Of a stretch of 7,303 nt of DNA, positions 6,725-7,303 are shown in pieces. Position numbers and translations under genes: made by a program. Positions within the stretch are counted from its first letter, which is position 1. The number at the start of each line of letters is the position of its first letter. Source of the DNA: CAYXPG01 sp964564845 (GTDB taxonomy: Bacteria > Planctomycetota > Phycisphaerae > Sedimentisphaerales > Anaerobacaceae); the NCBI GenBank assembly GCA_964564845.1, contig CAZMCN010000107.1, positions 1 to 7,303 of the forward strand, in the 5' to 3' direction. The notes below the pieces were generated by a model. It was not told the origin of the DNA and did not search any database. It saw only the letters and a list, made by a program, of their open reading frames with translations.

Positions 6725-7303
6725 TCAGTTGCCGATTCTTTCTAATATTTCCTTACTTGTCACATCTCCACCCAATACCGCCAGTACATCTTCCTGTTTC
6801 GGCTTTAAGCTTCTTCCAACTTTCTCAAAGAATTTATTTTTCTCCGCTGCCCCTGCAAAATTCTTCCCGGCCCAATCACTGTTATATCCCAGCCCGCATT
6901 TTTGCTGAAGCACCGAATGCGCATAAACGATATATGCACCTTTAAGAAATATCGGCACCAGCGGCTTCAATTCCTCCGTATCGAAACTGTCCACAAACTT
7001 CTGGCCGGGACTATTCATTTCCGTTCCGACGACAACAGGCAAATTCAACCTCTCCGCCAGTTCCACAACCTCATAAAGGTTCTTGGTCTTCTCATCTTTA
7101 TTGCTGCCGGTTATGTTGCGGTCGGGAATAACATTTACTGCTGCCGTCCCGCTCTTCATTGCAACTTCCACCAATCTTTTGATTTCCTTCTCACCATCTG
7201 ATGTCCCATCGAGCCAGGTCATAGTTGGTATCCCGCCAGCCGCAAGGACAAACTCATTCATCTCTGCCATTTTGGGAAATGCCCCTGCGTCCGGCTGAAC
7301 ATA
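6725..7303 (-). CDS. TIM-barrel / PHP-like sugar-pathway protein of unknown activity, N-terminus beyond window
   Basis: The frame is open to the right edge: 11 codons (YVQPDAGAFPK) precede the first visible Met at 7270, so that Met is internal and the true start lies outside. The visible 192 residues include GGIPTMTWLDG (23-33), an alternating strand/helix pattern, AAVNVIPDRN (54-63), LPVVVGTEMNSPGQK (88-102), and a polar segment AHSVLQQKCGLGY (128-140) before a charged C-terminal tail ending ...GGDVTSKEILERIGN. The PDRN and GTEMN motifs, with the beta/alpha repeats, recall PHP/amidohydrolase-type barrels or sugar-epimerase-like barrels, and possible metal or substrate ligands are Asp61, Glu95, Asn97 and His129. 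No family can be named firmly. It is followed by the MDR gene after 18 nt, so it belongs to the same transcript and presumably acts on the same substrate. Confidence 0.65.
   Translation of the reverse strand, partial: YVQPDAGAFPKMAEMNEFVLAAGGIPTMTWLDGTSDGEKEIKRLVEVAMKSGTAAVNVIPDRNITGSNKDEKTKNLYEVVELAERLNLPVVVGTEMNSPGQKFVDSFDTEELKPLVPIFLKGAYIVYAHSVLQQKCGLGYNSDWAGKNFAGAAEKNKFFEKVGRSLKPKQEDVLAVLGGDVTSKEILERIGN

Overview
All six genes in this window lie on the minus strand, so transcription runs from high to low coordinates. The layout is a bacterial catabolic operon. The mix of genes (an LsrF-type aldolase/thiolase, a RhaD/FucA-like class II aldolase with an SDR partner, a sorbose-1-phosphate-reductase-like MDR enzyme, and a fused E1 alpha-beta 2-oxoacid dehydrogenase) and the moderate base composition would fit an anaerobic Planctomycetota (Phycisphaerae-like) or related PVC bacterium. 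This taxonomic guess is weak: there is no rRNA or marker gene in the window.

Region by region, in transcription order: (1) 7303-6725, the C-terminal 192 residues of a TIM-barrel/PHP-like protein whose start is off the right edge. (2) 6706-5018, a 562-residue MDR oxidoreductase with an extra, degenerate Rossmann-like segment. (3) 5013-4117, an LsrF homologue with the catalytic Lys203 conserved. (4) 4105-2909, an SDR dehydrogenase carrying a ~130-residue N-terminal module that looks like the middle of bifunctional aldolase/dehydrogenases. (5) 2814-1660, a class II aldolase. (6) 1528 to beyond position 1, a single reading frame containing E1 alpha followed by the beginning of E1 beta of a pyruvate/acetoin-type dehydrogenase. 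Gaps between genes 1-4 are 18, 4 and 11 nt, so these are almost certainly one transcript. Gaps of 94 and 131 nt precede the aldolase and the E1 gene, and the second contains a good sigma-70-like promoter candidate. No stretch over 300 bases lacks a gene. I see no RNA genes, mobile elements or CRISPR arrays.

Working model (inference): the cluster breaks down a sugar, deoxysugar or polyol. The MDR and SDR enzymes oxidise or reduce carbonyl/hydroxyl groups, the class II aldolase splits a phosphorylated ketose into DHAP plus an aldehyde, the LsrF-like enzyme cleaves a phosphorylated diketone or ketose (in LsrF itself, giving DHAP plus acetyl-CoA), and the E1 enzyme feeds a 2-oxoacid such as pyruvate into acyl-CoA. 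The actual substrate cannot be read from this window; no kinase, isomerase, transporter or regulator is present. The most unusual points are an LsrF enzyme without any other lsr gene, a two-gene, order-swapped counterpart of the RhaD-type aldolase/dehydrogenase fusion, and the oversized MDR enzyme.
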